A DNA stretch of 64,000 nt from Alnus glutinosa (Eukaryota > Streptophyta > Magnoliopsida > Fagales > Betulaceae): the NCBI RefSeq assembly GCF_958979055.1, contig NC_084888.1, positions 32,403,804 through 32,467,803 of the forward strand, written 5' to 3'. The translations under genes and the position numbers were made by a program. Of this stretch, positions 48,745-60,557 are shown piece by piece. The notes under the pieces were generated by a model. That model was given only the letters and a program-made list of their open reading frames with translations, made no database searches and was not told where the DNA came from. Positions within the stretch are counted from its first letter, which is position 1, and every line of letters begins with the position of its first letter.

Positions 48745-49531
48745 TTTTCACCTTCAAATTTTTTCCATCCACTTATGATTCCAGGGTGGGACAGTGCAAT
48801 TTGTAAAGCACTGGTTCATTAATTGTGCTTCAGTTCAGTCTTCAATTTATTCTTTGTGATTGGTACTATTTGTATAGTGTACATCATCATTTTTGTTTAC
48901 ATGTAATGTTTATCATATTACTAATCAATAATATAGAGTGCAAACATATTAACCCTTTAACTGGTTGAGTAATGTTAGACCTACAACTCTTTTACAACTT
49001 GCTGACACATGTCATCATGTGATTGGAGCCATGTCACCTCTTAAAAATCTGTTACTATTCCTGCTGACCCTACTGCCACCACCATCACACATCACATTTT
49101 TTCCATTACCCGCTGCAAATCACCACTGTATTACCACTAGCCAAAATCAACATCACAGTCACACCAACCATGTCTTTCAGTCTCTGGATGTGGCAGCAAA
49201 CATTGCATTATGCACATGCATTACATGCACAAGATGATGTGATCATATAAAGTCATAAATAAATATGATTGCATGTTAGGTCATATTTGGAGGCTCCATA
49301 GAATTTTGCACTAGCTATTGGGGTTGTGCCGCTGTGGCCACATGATAATCTCTTCCCACAAGACATGCTTCATGGCCCGTCTCCACTTCTTCAGCCCACG
49401 GACTGATACAAATATTAGCTAGAATTCACTATTAAAAATTGGCTAGCAAAATGAGGGTATACACTAACTTATATACGCATGATTAAGATTGCAGTTAAGT
49501 CATATGAAACACTTGGGATCGTAACACACAC

Positions 49532-49562
<31 letters not shown>

Positions 49563-52500
49563 GTCGAAGAAATGCTCTGCTTGAATCCAGAGAAAACATT
49601 CTGAAAATGCTGGATATATGAATGGTTAAGAAATATGAAAACATGGGAGTTCTAAAAACATTTGTATATAATGTGACTCAATAAACTTGTTGGGCCAAGG
49701 TTCAACGAGCAGATAACTTACCAATTCATTTTGGGTTGAGATTGGGCAACTTGTTGGACCAGGGCCCAAGTTCAAGTACCACAGATTGGGCAAATTGGGT
49801 TACTTGGTCACCGACAGGGCGACAACATCAACTGAACAAGGGAGTCCCTACTTGTGGGCCAAGATGGCGCCAATGCATTTATTGTGGATGTGGATGTGGA
49901 TGTTGAATTTAGATCCTCTCCGTTTCATTTAAAATGGAGAGAATCTTCTCCATTTGAAATGGAGAGGATCCTGTTATGTGGATGTTAAAGAGGAATTTCA
50001 AAAGAAAAATGATATAAATATATTTATTATTCATTTTATTTTTAAATTCATTGTTAAATTTATATGACCCACATTAGATTCTAAAAATTCAATAATAGAT
50101 TTAAAATTTAATTGTACGAAGATACGTAGGGATTAGAAATTCAGCAATATGTGTATGTTACTACCCATTTCAAATTTTGAAGCCATAATTTTGAATTCAA
50201 CATTTTTTTTTCCTTTCAAAGAGTTAATTAGTTTAGTGGATAGACTTTTTAGTGCCATTAGAAGGATATGTGGTCATTTTCTTTTTTCACCAAGAGCATG
50301 ATAGTTAGAGTATGTTTGGCTCTGCGATTTTGCAAGTTAAACACACACATTTAAACAAAATTGCAAAAAGTGTCTTATCTGAGAATGTACTTGAAAAAAA
50401 AAAAAAAAAAAAAAAAAAAAATAGACAATATTAAAAGCCGAACCACAATTTTACCAAATGCGTAATTGGGTTTTTAAAAATCACATTTTCATTAACTACG
50501 TTCATTTTTTGTTTTTTCTTTCAAAACCGACACTTGATATCATAAGTAATTTTCCTTATCAGGTGATAAACACAACTCTTCCAACAATCGAAAAGTTACG
50601 TCCTTCATTTCACAATAATTTGATACACACACATATATGCATCCACATAATGCATACCGACAGATTTGGATGGCAATATTCTAGTTTCAAAGTTAAAGGA
50701 ATTAGGATTTTTTTTTTTTTTTTTTTTCCTTTCTTCTTTTCAGATAATAGGAACTACCGACATATGTTTGAACCGTATTTACAGCAATTTAACAATGCTT
50801 TAGAAAAATTCCTAGAAATTAAACCATGTCAACAAAAAAAAGAAAAAAGAAAAAGGCAATAAATATGTGGGAAGCCACTCCTCCCTTGCCATTGTCTATT
50901 GTCTACAGAGTGACTTTTTTAAGAGGCGTGGGAAGGCACTCTTCGTTACACCAATTTCGGCACTTGGATTGATGGCTGCCCTTTGAAACTTTGAATCCCA
51001 ATTCCAATCACATATTTAATTTTACCCGAAACAAACCCTCTATCATCCATCACAAAACCCTGCATTTTCAGGTCAAATGCGTCATTCAACCACACCCCGG
51101 CATCAAATCTCGGTGGTTGTCTCCACGTTTTACCCACTGATTGAGGCACCCACGTGGCACATGCCCACATCTCAATTTTATTTTTTTTTAGTATTATTTT
51201 AGCAATTTGTATGTTGTTTTCTAAATAAAATCTCACATGGAATATCGCTTTCATTCTCCCTCTTCCCGGCGCCTATAACGGTGCTCATAATGCGGGTATT
51301 ATTTTCCAGGTCACCGTCACGATTGCGTTTTATGAAAATCATATTACCACGTGCTTCTCTCACATGCTCTTGTTTCGTTCTTCTTTGCTTTATTACATGA
51401 CAGCGTGGCTTAACATCGAAATATATATATATATAGTATTAATTAATTAAACCTAATAATGGAAAAAAAAAAAAAAAAAAAAAAATCACATTCATTTTGT
51501 TCAAGATTTCATTGATAATTCAAAAATAAAAAATTATGAGCGTACGTGCCTCCAATTAATATAAGAGATTTCCTAAATAATATAAAAGAGTTCCTCAGAC
51601 ATATTGTCAACAAAACCAATAAAATTTAGAGAATATTTAGTTATATTTTTTGACAATTAAATAGTTGTAAGAAAAGCTTTAAAAAAAAAAGGTTGTTAAG
51701 ATATATACATCTGTTTTTATAATAAGCGATTTACAAATTGACGTGTCAATCCATGTAACATTTAATAACTAAACAATTAAATTTTATTGTTTAATTTTTT
51801 CACTCAAGTTGTGTCATGTGACACTCAAGCGGTCTACAACACAAATTTGTAAGTAATTGTAATAAAAGCCGTGGAATTTTAATTTATTTTTTTTAAGAAA
51901 AAAAAAAAAAACTCAAAAACATTTTTTTAACATTTTTCTTTGTGTATATGATTAAATACTAGATAACGACCATAAATAAGATATCTTAACTTTTATATTA
52001 ATTCATCCAAAATGAAAGTAATAATTGATTAAAAGATTTTGAAAATCTCAAACGGAAATCCGGAGAACAACGGAAAACCGTTGGAGTAACGGAGTCACGA
52101 GAGTCAAAAATAGACGCACCGACGCGTTAGTGCTTATCATGCATGGGATTCTGTTCCGGTGACGTAATGTAGCCGGTAAGAGCCCGGTGGTCAGGCACTG
52201 CCACCTGCTACACCCGGTTAGCCTGTCGGTGGACACGAGTGTCGGCACCGACACGCTAGATTCAGTCCCGGTCGTTTCTATTTTTATTTTCCTCTTCTTT
52301 TTTTTTTTTTTGACGAGCCTCGAAAGTTCCGTACTTTATCTACGTGCTTTCTTTTTTGGATGCATCGCGGAGTAGGGGAATATGGTGAGTGTCAAATTTA
52401 AATGCATTAATTGGTGGATGTGGGACCACGTTTTGCTTTCAGTTTGCCAAAGCTGCATGTGACTTACGACCAATGAAAATGAAGATAATGATAAGGATCA

Positions 52501-52602
52501 CGTGCTGTGCTGCAGGTTTGCACCTACTAGATGCTGACGTTTCAACCTGTAAATCACATCCCACAAAATTAATAAAACAGTATTAACCATGTATTATATA
52601 GA
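48745..52602. other. Intergenic DNA downstream of the EDR2-like gene
   Basis: I see no convincing gene. There are A-runs at about 49533-49558, 50394-50421 and 51462-51485, and (TA)n near 51421-51434. A foldback (GATCCTCTCC...GGAGAGGATC, about 49912-49970) is likely a MITE remnant. The minus-strand frame at 50946-51254 (WACATWVPQSVGKTWRQPPR) has a protein-like stretch but no family I recognise. A GC-richer patch at 52040-52290 has a GTGTCGGCACCGACAC hairpin. Confidence 0.45.
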
Positions 52603-53195
52603 GGGATAATTGCACTATTGGTTCCTGTAGTATGCTATAATTATTTTTCACTCCTTATGATTTAAAAAGTACATGGGAGATCCTTGTGGTATGTAATAAT
52701 TACAAATCGATCCCTGGCGTCAAATTCTGTTAAAATTTTTAACAGATTTCGTCAAATGCCACGTCAGTACCACGTGTCGCCATCTTATTGGTGACACATG
52801 GCGCTGACATGTCCAATCTTAAAAAAATAGCATAAATTTATTAAAAAATAAATAAAAATACTTATTTTTAAAAAAAAAAGAAAAAAGAAAAATGGGGGCA
52901 AGGGGGTGGCCCAGCCACCCCAAGCCTGCCCTTTTTTCTTTTTCTTTTTTCTCTTTTTTTTTAAATAAGTTTATTTATTTATTTTTTAATAAATTTATAT
53001 TTTTTTTATTAAGATGGCGACACGTGTTGTTGACGTGTAAGGCTAATAGATTCCGTCAAAATTGTGGACGAAAAATCGACCCAGGGAGTAAAACGTAATT
53101 ATTGCATACCACAGGGACCTCTCATGAACTTTTTAAACCATAAGGAGTGAAAAATAATTATGGCATACCACAGTGACCAACGGTGCAATTATCCC
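52603..53195. mobile_element. Mutator-type foldback MITE
   Basis: GGGATAATTGCAC at the left is exactly inverted as GTGCAATTATCCC at the right. Homology of the arms extends at least 100 bp (ATAATTATTTTTCACTCCTTA against TAAGGAGTGAAAAATAATTA). Flanking nonamers TTATATAGA and TTATATGAA match at 7 of 9, consistent with a decayed 9-bp duplication. The interior has a GGGGCAAGGGGGTGGCCCAG stretch but no gene. Confidence 0.8.
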
Positions 53196-53550
53196 TTATA
53201 TGAATAATAACTTATGGCAATTGTTTTCTTCCCAATTGGGTGGAAAATAAATTTATAAGATTGTAAAATATATTACGATCACGTGAAAATTACCTATTTT
53301 TTTTAATAATATTAGCATAGTTAGAATAAAATTTATTAAGGCTCTATTTAAAATTTATCTCCTTATTCTCTTCTTTTATTTTCACTTCTCTAAAAAACAT
53401 CAACTTCAAGACATTCTTAACTTTTTTTTACTTTTTATATTACATCAACTCTTTATTATTACTATTTAAATAAAAGAAAAAAAAAACCCTACAATACAAT
53501 TTTTTTTCAATTTCCATATAAATTATTGGAGAAAAGATATAAAAAAATAA

Positions 53551-53581
<31 letters not shown>

Positions 53582-53816
53582 CACTCCTTACACACCCACC
53601 CTCTCACATAGGGTGGAGCCCATGTGGTGTGAGTCTCACCTCATGTGAAATGGTGGATATGTAAAGGGTGTGCAAGGAATGTTTTTATAACACTCTCCAA
53701 ATTATTTCAACTTTATATCACATCAATCAAATTTTACAATCATTAAAAAAAAAAATCCTTCCCCAATATGAGAGAATGGAGAATTTCAAATAGGGCCTAA
53801 AAGAGTATGAGAAAAC

Positions 53817-54275
53817 TTCACTTATTACGCTCTGATTTTTCATCACTTTTGCAATTATACCCTTAAAATTTAAAAAGTATCAATTTAGTGTATCTATCTT
53901 TCAATTTTTTCCAATTTCAACCCTCCGTTAGAATTTTTCGTTAAATCCTAACAAATGGGTGTTAACATTTCTAAAATACCCCTATTTTTTTAAGGGAAAA
54001 AAAACAAAAATTACGAGGATTTAGTCGTTACTCAATATTTAACGGAATTTACAAAAATACCAATGTTTGAATCTTTGATTTGTTTCATTTTTTCAAAAAG
54101 AAAAAATATTGATATTTTGAAAATTTTGATAGGATTTAACATAAAATCTTAACGAATAGGTGACATTAAAAAAATTGAAAGATAAATACACTAAGTTGAC
54201 ATTTTTTTAAGTTTAAGAGTATGATTGTAAAAGTAATAAAAGATCAATGGTGATAACTTGTAAGTGAAGTTAACT
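53817..54275. mobile_element. Long-inverted-repeat MITE, family unresolved
   Basis: The left arm begins AACTTCACTTATTACG and continues CACTTTTGCAATTATACCCT. The right arm has AGGGT-like AGAGTATGATTGTAAAAGT and ends CTTGTAAGTGAAGTT. Arms also share a CACTAAGTTGACA/TATCAATTTAGTG block, so similarity extends about 100 bp each side. The target duplication is unclear. Confidence 0.6.
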
Positions 54276-54797
54276 TTGCGTGAGATGTTATCCATCATTG
54301 AATATGTGAGACCACATGAGAACAACATTCAATGATGCATTCGCCCATTTCTTTATATGGAGATGAATAAGAGATTTATAAAATATGAAAAGTAAACATC
54401 TCACCGATTTTATAAACTATTAGAGAAGTTTCATTTTTTTTATTTTTTTATTATTTAGGTCTAGAAACTTTTCTTAATAACAATATAACACTTTTTCCTC
54501 ATCTCTTTTGTTTTTTGTTTTTAAAATACAAATATTAACAAACACAAAACGCAAAAAAATATTTGTATCTTCAGGTTACATCAAAATACTTTTTTCGAAA
54601 AAAAAGAAGAAAAAACTCTCTAAAAACTTGCAAACAGTATAAAATTTCAATTCTGATTTTAAAAATTCAACACCTAAACAAACCATTAACAATAAAAAAA
54701 TTTCTGATTTCTTGCTTCTTGGGGTGTTTTTCATTTGTTAGGGCAAATTGTCAGCCCATTAATAATAATAAAAATATTGAAAATTATAATTATGACA

Positions 54798-54801
54798 CCC
54801 C

Positions 54802-54832
<31 letters not shown>

Positions 54833-54840
54833 AAAAAAAA
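54798..54840. repeat. Poly-C followed by poly-A (25 C then 18 A)
   Basis: A C-run at 54798-54822 joins directly to an A-run at 54823-54840. The exact lengths may reflect sequencing or assembly limits. Confidence 0.8.
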
Positions 54841-55389
54841 CCCAACAGGATTTTGTCACTTTACAATGTTATGTATTTTAGCTAATCAAAAACATTATTA
54901 TATTTATTATTTTTTCAATACAAACTACAATTGATTTTTTATTCCAAATTATATTTTCTTTAAATATTATTTGCCAACATTTTTATTAATATTTTCTTAA
55001 ACCGAGCGAGAAAAAGAGAAATAATTGTAACAAAAAATAAATGAGAATAAGATAAATTAATAAAAAAAAATAATAAACAATGTATAGTGTTTGCCTAAAA
55101 TAGCTAATCAAAAAGAAAAACATATGTTTTAGCTAAGGAAAAAACAAACAGATGGACATGATTTTGTCCTCGTATATAACTAAATATACACAATATGACG
55201 GTTTTAGAGCATTTGCTGGAGATGCTCTAACATATGAGAAATTTTATACACTTTTATTTTCACTCTCAAAAGCATATTTTTTGACATGACAATAAAAATT
55301 AACATTAGATGATGTGTCTTTGGCACCATCAGAAAATTCATTTTGTCTTTTCAAAATTCTGACAAACCTTTGCATTCCTTAACAATATG

Positions 55390-55424
<35 letters not shown>

Positions 55425-55889
55425 TTTTTTTGGTTCTTTCTAAAAGACAACATTTTTACCTCAATGATTTGAAGAAAAAAGAATGTATAAGCTTATTGAG
55501 GATGTTTTCTTTGTTTTTATTCAAATTATAAAGTTTAATATCACTAAGTCTATCACAAAAATATTATATTGCCTTCTTGCTGCTGACCGACAGGGGCTTA
55601 CGGTTTAATACAAGAATGTTTTTATTCCACATTAATGAAAACTTGAAATATCAAATTGTTCAAACATACTATATTTTGATAAATATAATTGTTTACTTTT
55701 GTTTATATTTTTATATTAAAATAATTGTAATGTTATTTTATGTTCAATTTATCTAGAGGAGGAAGAATTGTAATTGTGTAGTTCCCACCTCAATGTATCT
55801 TGTTGTTGTACCATTGTTGTACATTGTGAGTATTTTGATAATTCCTCTAGAAAATATGAAGCAAAATTGTGCCATAGAAATCCAAAAAT

Positions 55890-57025
55890 GGATTTCACCC
55901 CGGTTGGAGTGATTAAGATAAATTGAGATGCATCAATAAATACTTCAGACAAAAAGATGGGTGTGCGGACAATTGTTAGAGACTACAAGGGGAATGTATT
56001 GGCATTTTTGTACTCCTATAAACCGTTTATAATTCACACAACAATAGTTAAAGCATATACAACTGGAAAAATTGTAGAGTTTAGCAAAGATTTAGGTTTA
56101 CAAAATATAATTATTGAAGGGGATGCTCTAGGGGTTCTCTATGCTATGCATAATGAAAGTTGTTGTTGGAGTTGATATGGACAGCTGATTGACTATGCGA
56201 AGATTATGAGTGCATGTGTGAGTGCATATTAACCGCCTGCATTCACTATCTGCACATACAGATGCGGAGATTGTTAGCAAAAAGTAATATCCGTGTGTGC
56301 AGATGCGGATAGCAGGTTTTAGGTATACAAACGTGGTTATATAACCGCATCTGCATATCTTATATATATAATATATATTTTTGATATTTTCACATATATT
56401 ATAGTTAATATACTAAACACAGCATAACGCCATCAAAATTCACTTATGAATGCGTTATATTTAGACAATTTATGTTTTTTATTGTATGAATTTGTAATAT
56501 TATTATTATTATTTTTTGGATTTTTATTTTATTTTTTTAATGTTTGCCGGCTCGATTGTTATGCTAATTGAATCATGGATAAAAAAAAAAAAAAGAAAAA
56601 AAAAAAAAAAAAAAGAAAAAAAAAAGGTATTTCTTGTGAGCATTGATTATTAAGAATATTTTGAAGTCATATCCATGATCTCTTTTTAAAAAATAAAAAA
56701 TCGTGAACTATATTTTTAAAATAGGTCAATTACCTATTTGTGGATAGCGAATAATAATTACAATTAACGCGCAAATGCATATAGTTAAAAAAAGGACGTG
56801 GGTAATAATATTTAAAACTTAAATTAAATATAAATATGACAAATAACTGCATCCGCATATACACTCTTAATGAAAACATTACTTAATAGTATGCAACCAC
56901 GGTAAGTGCGACATGCCAAAAGCGTTACAAATGCAACAGCCCATGACGCGGCCGACAATCCAATATAGAATGTTTGAATGGCAGATTATTTTGTTTTTAC
57001 CCATGGCATTGTAATTGGCTGGTGA
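55890..57025 (+). pseudogene. RNase H-like (RVT_3) pseudogene split by an insertion
   Basis: The first part (55890-56213) reads TPVGVIKIN, a TGA at 55924-55926 where the family usually has Trp or Val, then DASINTSDKKMGVRTIVRDY and KDLGLQNIIIEGDALGVLYA, followed by a TGA at 56173 and YGQLIDYAKIMSAC. The domain resumes only after 676 bp, at 56906, with VRHAKSVTNATAHDAADNPI, two stops, and MADYFVFTHGIVIG to a TGA at 57023-57025. The order and content match the plant RNase H-like domain family related to LINE RNase H. Several stops and the insertion make it non-functional. Whether it came from a LINE or a domesticated gene is open. Confidence 0.78.
56226..56901. mobile_element. Insertion (hAT-like) interrupting the RVT_3 pseudogene
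   Basis: Flanking octamers GTGAGTGC (56218-56225) and GTAAGTGC (56902-56909) match at 7 of 8. The interior near the left end has repeated GCAGATGCGGAT and AACCGCATCTGCATAT motifs and a GGTTATATAACC palindrome, and near the right end CTGCATCCGCATAT. There is an (A)n-rich middle (56581-56623). Clear terminal inverted repeats were not found, so the superfamily is provisional. Confidence 0.55.
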
Positions 57026-57484
57026 TCGAAATTCTTTGTCTTAATTTTATTGAATGATATGAATTTTTTTTATAATAAAAAAGAAAACTTTTCTAGTTTT
57101 ACTTTTATTTTAAAGAATAAGTAAAGAAAATTCATCAATTATTTTATTTTTAATTTTATATTTATTGTGACATAGGATCTTAAGATATTTCTCAATACGC
57201 CTCTCTTTTTGCTGTTTTTCGACGATAATTCTTCTAGAATTAGGAATTAGGAGTGATTTTTAGACAACAGTAGTTACGGTTCATACGCGGAATGGCCCAC
57301 AAAAGTCCCTCGGATCACAATTTGTCGCGAACCCATTATCGTACGGCTGTGCAGGGAGGACCCCACAAAAGCTTCCTCCCGGTCCCACCACCACATGATG
57401 CGTGCTAAGTATCTTAATCAAGACTAAAAGGTAAATTGAACAATTTCCCCCTGGACACTTTCGTCCAACAAAAGTCAGCAGCAA

Positions 57485-57840
57485 CCACGTGGCGGACATC
57501 CATAAGTCCAATTCCACAAAGGAATTAAAACGTAAGCAATGTCCGAATCCCAGGGCAAAGTCACGTGACCGTGCCCCACGTCGCATGGTGCTCCTTAGTC
57601 CTGAGCGAGCGCACACACAAATAACCAGCTGTCCAGCTGGAGCTGAGCGGTTGATTCGCTGTGTGGGCTCCACGGCAACACGGTGAATCTATGCCTGCCA
57701 CGTTGCCCAACGTGTGTACCGACTCTTTGAACGTGCGAGGAAGGTCCCACGTCAACATGCTAGCACGCAACATGCATTTGTTACCCAACTCTATCTCCCC
57801 CGTCCCCCCGCCTTTCGCGCCGGATACTGCCACGTTAATA
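57485..57840. promoter_or_regulatory. Cluster of eight ACGT-core (G-box/ABRE-like) motifs without an obvious gene
   Basis: Motifs include CCACGTGGCG (57485), TCACGTGA (57561), CCACGTCG (57576), CCACGTTG (about 57698), CAACGTGTG (about 57708), GAACGTGCG (about 57728), CCACGTCAAC (about 57747) and CCACGTTAA (about 57829). Such cores bind bZIP and bHLH factors and are typical of ABA- or light-responsive promoters. The block is distinctly richer in G and C than its surroundings. A TATA-like AATATAAGAG is near 57892. No downstream coding exon was found, so function is inference. Confidence 0.4.
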
Positions 57841-60369
57841 ATAATGGAACTGAATTTACTGTAACACCCATGCCAAAATAATCGGGAAGTTTAATATAAG
57901 AGAGCTCTTGGATTGTCAGAGAACATAAGGAAGGTTACGCAGTCATTTCCCACATCGAACCCATGTTTATGTGACAACTAACATGTTCTACAAACATACC
58001 CTACTGTCTTGGCGCGTGCATCGTACCCAAGCATCTCTCTCGGAGCGTGCTGTTCAGCTGCCGGGCTACAAGCTCAGTCAACGACCAACCGTAAACTCGT
58101 ATTAACTAAGGGGATTTGCTATTAATCAACGCTACAATGACATCCTAATTTAAGAATTTGAATTTTTAATTAATAGATTGGACAGGCAAATACGAGTCTT
58201 TATAAAATTTATCTGCCCCTAATAAGTCGATGGACTGTTTGAAACCTGTTCTGTTCGGACTAATAAACTTTATAAAAGTTCTCTCACATGCATTTTTTTT
58301 TTATTTATAATGAAATTGATATTACAAATAAATATAATTTGATATAGTGATATATTCATTTTTCTAAAAATTGGATGTTCACCCGTGAGGACACACAAGC
58401 CATTTGTTTTTTTCTAGATGTACATGACAACGTTTTCCTTACCGACACGAGGAAGGTCATAGGACGCAATCAATATGACTTGTTTATATGATAATTAAAT
58501 TTCATTTTAGACAACGACTATGCAATTGATGCTCCTGGCTTTCTCCATTCGAAGTCATCACTATCAAATTAGAAAAAATAAAATAAAAAATAAAAAAAAG
58601 TCATCATTGATTCATTATCATAATGATTTGGGCTCGTTTAATGGCCATAAAAGCCAAATTAAGAAATTAAGGGTACGTTTGATACGTAAATTAAGCTCAT
58701 GGGATGGAGTTCGCTGTCGGTTGCTGAAATCCACCGAAAACCGCTGACGTTCTACATTCTTAAACAAACGGAGCCTCACTACTTTTGCATTACATGCATA
58801 TTTGTCGGTGTTATTCGTTTTTCTTGTGTGTGCGCATGACAAACTCATGCCATGTGCTTGCCTTAACATCGGCTATCTTCTAACTATTAAACACTCTCTC
58901 TTCAATGATAATTATTTGAGATTATAATGGACTTTAAGTTCATTTTAGAGAAAAAAAAAAAAATGGATTAATATGTTATGAATCAAATTGAAGAATCTCA
59001 ATGCATAAAACAAATTTCCCACTCAACTTTGTAGGTAATATAAGATTAGCACGTACCATATATTTATCTTCCCTTAATGCTAAAGAAATGTACTCGTACC
59101 ACTTATAAATGGGTAATTATCCAAATTAAAATACTACAAATGGCCTACTTGACAAAACAACACACATTTTATTCATAAAAATATATATGGTTTTGCCATG
59201 TGAAAGTAAATTTTATAAAACTCAAGAAATTGTAAAGAAAAGGGAAGTAAACTCTTTGTGATGAGAATGGTTATTTTTATGTTTATTTTGGTTCTTTCAC
59301 ACAGTCACCTGAGACATGATGGTGTGAGCAAGAATTAATAAATATGAAAAAATGAGTTGGTATACATTTTTCTAAGAAAAAACCAGAATAAATTAAAAAA
59401 TAAAAATAAAAAAATAGTTTGTAGATGGAGTGCTGTCTCGTTGTGGCAACTACTCAATATAAATATAATAGTGCATGAAGTCCAACCCTTGACTACCTTA
59501 AATATAGTTGGGGTCTTACCTAAATCTACTTTTTCCAATGTGGGAGAAGTCTTTTCCAAGGAAGTAATTCAAAGAGTGCAATCCAAGTTAGTTATATATA
59601 TATATATATATTAAACAAACAAAAAAACAAAAACAGGAGAAGAAGGAGGAGGAGGAGGAGGAGGAGGAGAAGGAGGCATTAGGCAATGATTTTGAGAGAA
59701 AGAGAGAAGAGTATTTTGGAAGGGATTGATAGGAAAGAGTAGACCTCAAGTTAGTTAAAAGAGAGCGAAAGGGAAAAGGTGGTGAGACCCATCATTTGAA
59801 GGAGGCCCAAACAAAACGTGCTCAGCTCCGCAGTCACTTTTATTAGTCTTTCTCAGATTTTAACAAATATTATTTTTATTAATTTTTAAACAAATATAAA
59901 AAATATATATATATATATATATATTTTATTTTGCTGCTCAGGGGTTTTCCATTTTGGTTAACACACAATTATGGCGCACAAAAAGATTCTGCTGTAATTG
60001 GGATGCGGTGGAAAAGGGCAAGACTGTCAAAAAGTAGTTGTGACAGCTGGCAAATTTTTTATTTTTATTTTATTTTTTCACTTTATGGAACTCCGTATAG
60101 CTTTAATGCTGTGGAGTATGACTGAAATACAAGCAAAGGTGAGCCCATACTTGTCAACACGTAGGCTGCACCCACCAAAAGATAGGGCCATTATTTATAC
60201 AAGAAAAATATTTCAATATTACGTAGTTTTCGTTACATTTTTTTTTTTTAAAAAAAAATTGATTTAAAATAGTATAGAAGGCGGGGCAATCCATTTCTTG
60301 CAGCAAAATAAATAAATAAATAAAGATATAATTGTTAATGTATCCTATTATTTTATGGTTCTTTTTGTG
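57841..60369. other. Intergenic DNA with a GGA repeat
   Basis: AT-rich and gene-free as far as I can see. A (GGA)n tract lies at about 59643-59675, and (TA)n runs lie near 59594-59611 and 59899-59924. The frames at 59357-59614 and 59998-60267 are short and unconvincing. Confidence 0.5.
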
Positions 60370-60557
60370 CAGGGACGGAGTCAACTTTTAAGTTTTGGGA
60401 GAGCTAAATTGAAAAAAAAAATAATTTGAAGTGTTAAAATTATACATTTTTTAAAAAATAGGGATAAAAATTAATTAATTAATTTTTTTTTTTTGGGTGG
60501 GGAAGACCTTTGGCTTGTGCGAGCCAGCCCCCAAGCCAAAGTGTGGCTCTGCCCCTG
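60370..60557. mobile_element. 188-bp hAT MITE with perfect 8-bp target duplication
   Basis: TTTTTGTG flanks both sides (60362-60369 and 60558-60565), the 8-bp signature of hAT insertions. The termini are CAGGGACGGAGTCA and TGTGGCTCTGCCCCTG, inverted with mismatches. The interior contains AGCCAGCCCCCAAGCC. This is the clearest member of a family whose fragments also occur at 5782, 21935 and 34792. Confidence 0.88.

Noticed and set aside
54798..54840. Poly-C/poly-A junction as a functional element
   Set aside because: Homopolymers of this kind are often inflated or misplaced by sequencing. I see no flanking structure to support a role.
57281..57833. Minus-strand frames of 130 and 90 codons in the GC-richer block
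   Set aside because: They overlap each other and a plus-strand frame, and contain no recognisable domain. They are explained by the lower AT content, which reduces stop codons.
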